64,000 nucleotides of DNA from Mycobacterium sp. 3519A (lineage in GTDB: Bacteria > Actinomycetota > Actinomycetes > Mycobacteriales > Mycobacteriaceae), in assembly GCF_900240945.1 (NCBI RefSeq), contig NZ_OESG01000014.1, positions 2,400,015 through 2,464,014 of the forward strand, written 5' to 3'. Each line of letters starts with the position of its first letter. Positions within the stretch are counted from its first letter, which is position 1. The notes beneath the pieces are model-generated. The model was not told where the DNA came from and searched no databases. It was given only the letters and a program-made list of their open reading frames with translations. Both the position numbers and the translations under genes were made by a program. Below, in pieces: positions 61,754 through 64,000 of the stretch.

Positions 61754-62679
61754 CCATGAGCACACCGAAAGTCGTTCTCGTCACCGGCGCCTCGAGCGGA
61801 TTCGGTGCGATGACGGTCCGCGCCCTTGCCGACGCGAAACACCTCGTCTACGCGGGGATGCGGGACATCGCAGGCCGGAACGCACAGGCCGCGGCGGCGG
61901 CCAGGCGTTACGCCGACGAGCACGGCGTGACGCTGCGGCCGATCGAGATGGACGTGGCTGACCAATCGTCGGTCGACGGCGCGGTGGCGGCGGTGCTCGC
62001 CGAGGTGTGCCGCGTCGACGTCGTCGTGCACAACGCCGGGCATATGGTGTTCGGCCCGACGGAGGCGTTCACACCTGAGCAGGTCGCCGACGTCTACGAC
62101 ATCAACGTGTTGTCCACCCAACGCGTCAACCGGGCGGTGTTGCCTGCCATGCGAGCCCGGCGCGACGGCCTTGTGGTGTGGGTCGGCTCGTCGAGCTCGC
62201 GCGGTGGCACGCCGCCGTACCTCGGACCGTACTTCGCGGCCAAGGCGGCCGAGGACGCGCTGGCGGTCAGTTACGCCGCGGAGCTGACCCGGTTCGGGGT
62301 CGAGACGACGATCGTTGTGCCCGGGGCGTTCACGTCGGGCACCAATCACTTCGCCAACGCGGGATCCCCCGCCGACCGGTACATCGCGTCCGCCTACGAA
62401 GCCGAGTACGCCGGGCTGATGGATGAGGTCGGCAAGAGGCTGGCCGAGCTGGCACCCGACGATGCCGACCCGGTCGAGGTGGCCAGGCAGATCGTGAAAG
62501 TCGTTGATACACCGAAGGGTTCGCGGCCGTTCCGGGTGTACGTCGACCCGGCGGACGACGGCGCCGAGGAGGTGTTCCGGGTCGGCGACCGGGTGCGTGA
62601 GGTGTTTTTTCAGCGGATCGGGATGCCGGATCTGCTCACTGTGAGCAGTTCAGCGTCACCGAGATCGACTGGCTGGTGA
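61750..62679 (+). CDS. Short-chain dehydrogenase/reductase, extended form
   Basis: A 309-residue SDR with TGASSGFG, HNAG and the catalytic YFAAK. A longer C-terminal region than in classical SDRs follows, including VDTPKGSRPFRVYVDP as in ketoreductase-like members. ATG 61750 overlaps the previous stop; ATG 61756 is an alternative. Both SDRs are probably controlled by the divergent TetR. The 3' end overlaps the convergent secreted-protein gene by 44 bases. Confidence 0.87.
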   Translation: MTMSTPKVVLVTGASSGFGAMTVRALADAKHLVYAGMRDIAGRNAQAAAAARRYADEHGVTLRPIEMDVADQSSVDGAVAAVLAEVCRVDVVVHNAGHMVFGPTEAFTPEQVADVYDINVLSTQRVNRAVLPAMRARRDGLVVWVGSSSSRGGTPPYLGPYFAAKAAEDALAVSYAAELTRFGVETTIVVPGAFTSGTNHFANAGSPADRYIASAYEAEYAGLMDEVGKRLAELAPDDADPVEVARQIVKVVDTPKGSRPFRVYVDPADDGAEEVFRVGDRVREVFFQRIGMPDLLTVSSSASPRSTGW

Positions 62680-62941
62680 CCACCTGGACGAGCACGCGAT
62701 CGCCGTCCCGACCCGGCCCGGAGTAGGGCAGCCACTGCTTGACCTGCTGCGGATTCCTGACGTTGGTCACCACACACTGGTCCATCGACCCGGTGCCGAT
62801 CTTGTCGATGTTGACCGTGTAGCCCTCGCTCTGCAGCCTGTTGATCACTTCTTGCGCGGTCTCTTCGGCGGACGCGACACCCGCCGGCGCAACGATCGCC
62901 CCACACACACCCACGACCGCGAGCATCAACCTGGTCCGCAT
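62636..62941 (-). CDS. Small secreted mycobacterial protein, paralogue of 59986-60297
   Basis: A 101-residue protein from ATG 62941, with signal peptide (LMLAVVGVCGAIVAPAGVAS, then AEE). The mature domain has VINRLQSEGYTVNIDKIGTG, QCVVTNVRNP and a final NCSQ, with the two Cys placed as in the paralogue 2.6 kb to the left. The shared decapeptide QCVVTNVRNP shows common descent. Function is unknown. Confidence 0.75.
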   Translation of the reverse strand: MRTRLMLAVVGVCGAIVAPAGVASAEETAQEVINRLQSEGYTVNIDKIGTGSMDQCVVTNVRNPQQVKQWLPYSGPGRDGDRVLVQVVTSQSISVTLNCSQ

Positions 62942-62963
62942 GGTCCTATGGTCCTCCCTCTGC

Positions 62964-63021
62964 CGAGCAGACGCAAAGTCGCACAAATTCGCGTCGAACA
63001 GTGCGATTTTGCGTCTGCTCG
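62964..63021. terminator. Mycobacterial-style inverted repeat between tandem genes
   Basis: Arm 62964-62984 (starts CGAGCAGACGCAAA) pairs with 63001-63021 (ends TTTTGCGTCTGCTCG) over 21 bases with one mismatch and a 16-base loop. It lies just downstream of the thiolase stop and probably ends that transcript. Its TTTTGCGTCTGCTCGC core recurs in mycobacterial intergenic regions to my knowledge. Confidence 0.6.
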
Positions 63022-63033
63022 CGCGGGGGAATG

Positions 63034-64000
63034 TCAGCGCTGCGCGCGCTGGTAGGCCGTCACCACCGCGGCCCCGCCGAGGCCGATGTTGTGCTGCAGC
63101 GCGGCGGTGACGTTGTCCACCTGACGTTTGTCGGCGGTGCCGCGCAACTGCCACGTCAACTCGGCGCACTGCGCAAGGCCGGTCGCCCCGAGCGGGTGGC
63201 CCTTCGAGATGAGCCCACCGGAGGGATTGACCACCCAGCGGCCGCCGTAGGTGGTGTCGTTGTTGTCGATCAGCTTCGGAGCCTCGCCTTCGCCGCACAG
63301 CCCGAGCGCCTCGTACAGCAGCAATTCGTTGGCCGAGAAGCAGTCGTGCAGCTCGATCACCTGGAAGTCGCTCGGCCCGAGGCCGGACTGCTCGTAAACC
63401 TTTTGCGCGGCTTGCACATTCATGTCGTAGCCGATCAGGTTCTTGGCGCTACCGTCGAAGGTGGACTGGAAATCGGTCGTCATCGCCTGCCCGACGATCT
63501 CCACCGCCTGGCTTGCCAGGCCGTGCTTGTCGACGAACGCCTCGCTGGCGACGATCGCCGCGCCTGAGCCGTCCGACGTCGGTGAGCACTGCAGCTTGGT
63601 CAGCGGGTCGGAAATCATCTTCGCCGCCAGGATGTCGTCGAGCGAATACTCCTCCTGGAACTGCGCGTACGGGTTGTTCACCGAATGCTTGTGGTTCTTA
63701 AACCCGATCTTCGCGAAATGCTCTGCGGTGGTGCCGTATTGACGCATGTGCTCGCGGCCGGCCGCGCCGAACATCCACGGCGCGACGGGGAACGCGAACT
63801 CGTCGATCTCGGCCATCGCCTTGACGTGCCTACCCATCGGCGACTCGCGGTCCTCGGCGCCGCCCTGCAGTGGGCCTGGTTGCATCTTCTCGAAGCCCAG
63901 TGCGATCGCGCAGTCGGCCAGCCCGCCACGGATCGTCTGCGCCGCAAGGAACAACGCGGTCGAGCCCGTCGAGCAGTTGTTGTTGACGTTGGCGATCGGG
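63034..64000 (-). CDS. SCP-x/lipid-transfer-type thiolase (5' end outside window)
   Basis: The frame is open to the right edge, so the N-terminus is missing. The visible 322 residues begin with [20 protein letters not shown], the nucleophilic Cys loop of SCP-x type thiolases. They continue with [35 protein letters not shown] (active His) and a final [16 protein letters not shown]. Such enzymes cleave or condense beta-ketoacyl-CoA, including sterol side chains in mycobacteria. No SCP2 domain is attached. Substrate specificity is not readable. Confidence 0.88.
   Translation of the reverse strand, partial: PIANVNNNCSTGSTALFLAAQTIRGGLADCAIALGFEKMQPGPLQGGAEDRESPMGRHVKAMAEIDEFAFPVAPWMFGAAGREHMRQYGTTAEHFAKIGFKNHKHSVNNPYAQFQEEYSLDDILAAKMISDPLTKLQCSPTSDGSGAAIVASEAFVDKHGLASQAVEIVGQAMTTDFQSTFDGSAKNLIGYDMNVQAAQKVYEQSGLGPSDFQVIELHDCFSANELLLYEALGLCGEGEAPKLIDNNDTTYGGRWVVNPSGGLISKGHPLGATGLAQCAELTWQLRGTADKRQVDNVTAALQHNIGLGGAAVVTAYQRAQR

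Overview
The window is high-GC DNA with actinobacterial gene style: GTG and TTG starts, stop/start overlaps such as ATGA and GTGA, and several leaderless-looking promoters. The gene content (an antigen 85 mycolyltransferase, an MmpL-type RND transporter, DUF4185 and DUF732-like secreted proteins, an SCP-x type thiolase, many TetR regulators) points to a rapid-growing environmental Mycobacterium/Mycolicibacterium. I saw no rRNA, convincing tRNA, CRISPR array or insertion sequence.

Region 1 (about 1.8-14.3 kb) looks like an isoprenoid-based specialised-metabolite cluster. A leftward pair encodes a degenerate squalene/phytoene-synthase-like protein and a GGPP-synthase-like enzyme. A tightly packed rightward operon encodes an AfsA-like double-hotdog protein, an ICMT-like methyltransferase, a PEP-synthase-like phosphotransferase, a P450 and a UbiA prenyltransferase. 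A second leftward operon encodes an MmpL transporter, an unusual polyprenyl-synthetase-fold protein and an NTF2/SnoaL-like protein. All three transcription units share one elaborate promoter element with identical internal spacing (3990-4066, 4091-4172, 14244-14320), so they are probably one regulon. This is the best candidate here for an undescribed system: an AfsA-type enzyme is normally linked to butyrolactone/butenolide signals, and here it sits among terpenoid, prenyl-transfer and export genes. No dedicated regulator is visible in the cluster.

Region 2 (14.5-18 kb) is a compact cassette of a GT1 glycosyltransferase, a glucosamine-kinase-like enzyme and a SIS-domain protein. Region 3 (18-26.5 kb) is accessory DNA: YjbR, nitroreductase, peptide deformylase, an ICL/PEP-mutase family enzyme, an AhpD-like protein, a decayed LLM oxidoreductase, small secreted proteins and a HTH regulator. 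Region 4 (26.5-37.2 kb) is cell-envelope oriented: a LysM-esterase, a peptidoglycan amidase, an HPP membrane protein, DUF4185, antigen 85, DUF427, a NarL-type two-component pair and an aquaporin.

Region 5 (37.2-47.3 kb) looks like a catabolic locus for an unidentified nitrogen compound: NCS1 permease, LysR, flavin monooxygenase, RidA, DUF1028, M20 amidohydrolase, APC permease, flavin amine oxidase and a XRE-TetR double-HTH regulator, with operator-like repeats in the divergent promoters. Region 6 (47.3-51.2 kb) is a TetR/acyl-CoA dehydrogenase/ADP-forming acyl-CoA synthetase operon headed by a perfect 26-bp palindrome; the synthetase apparently starts at ATT. Region 7 (51.6-60.3 kb) has a beta-propeller protein, a CitA/CitB-like two-component system and a DctA-type dicarboxylate carrier, separated by a frameshifted hydrolase and an orphan nuclease-like gene. 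Region 8 (60.3-64 kb) has a TetR gene divergent from two SDR genes across paired operators, a small secreted protein and a thiolase that runs off the right edge.
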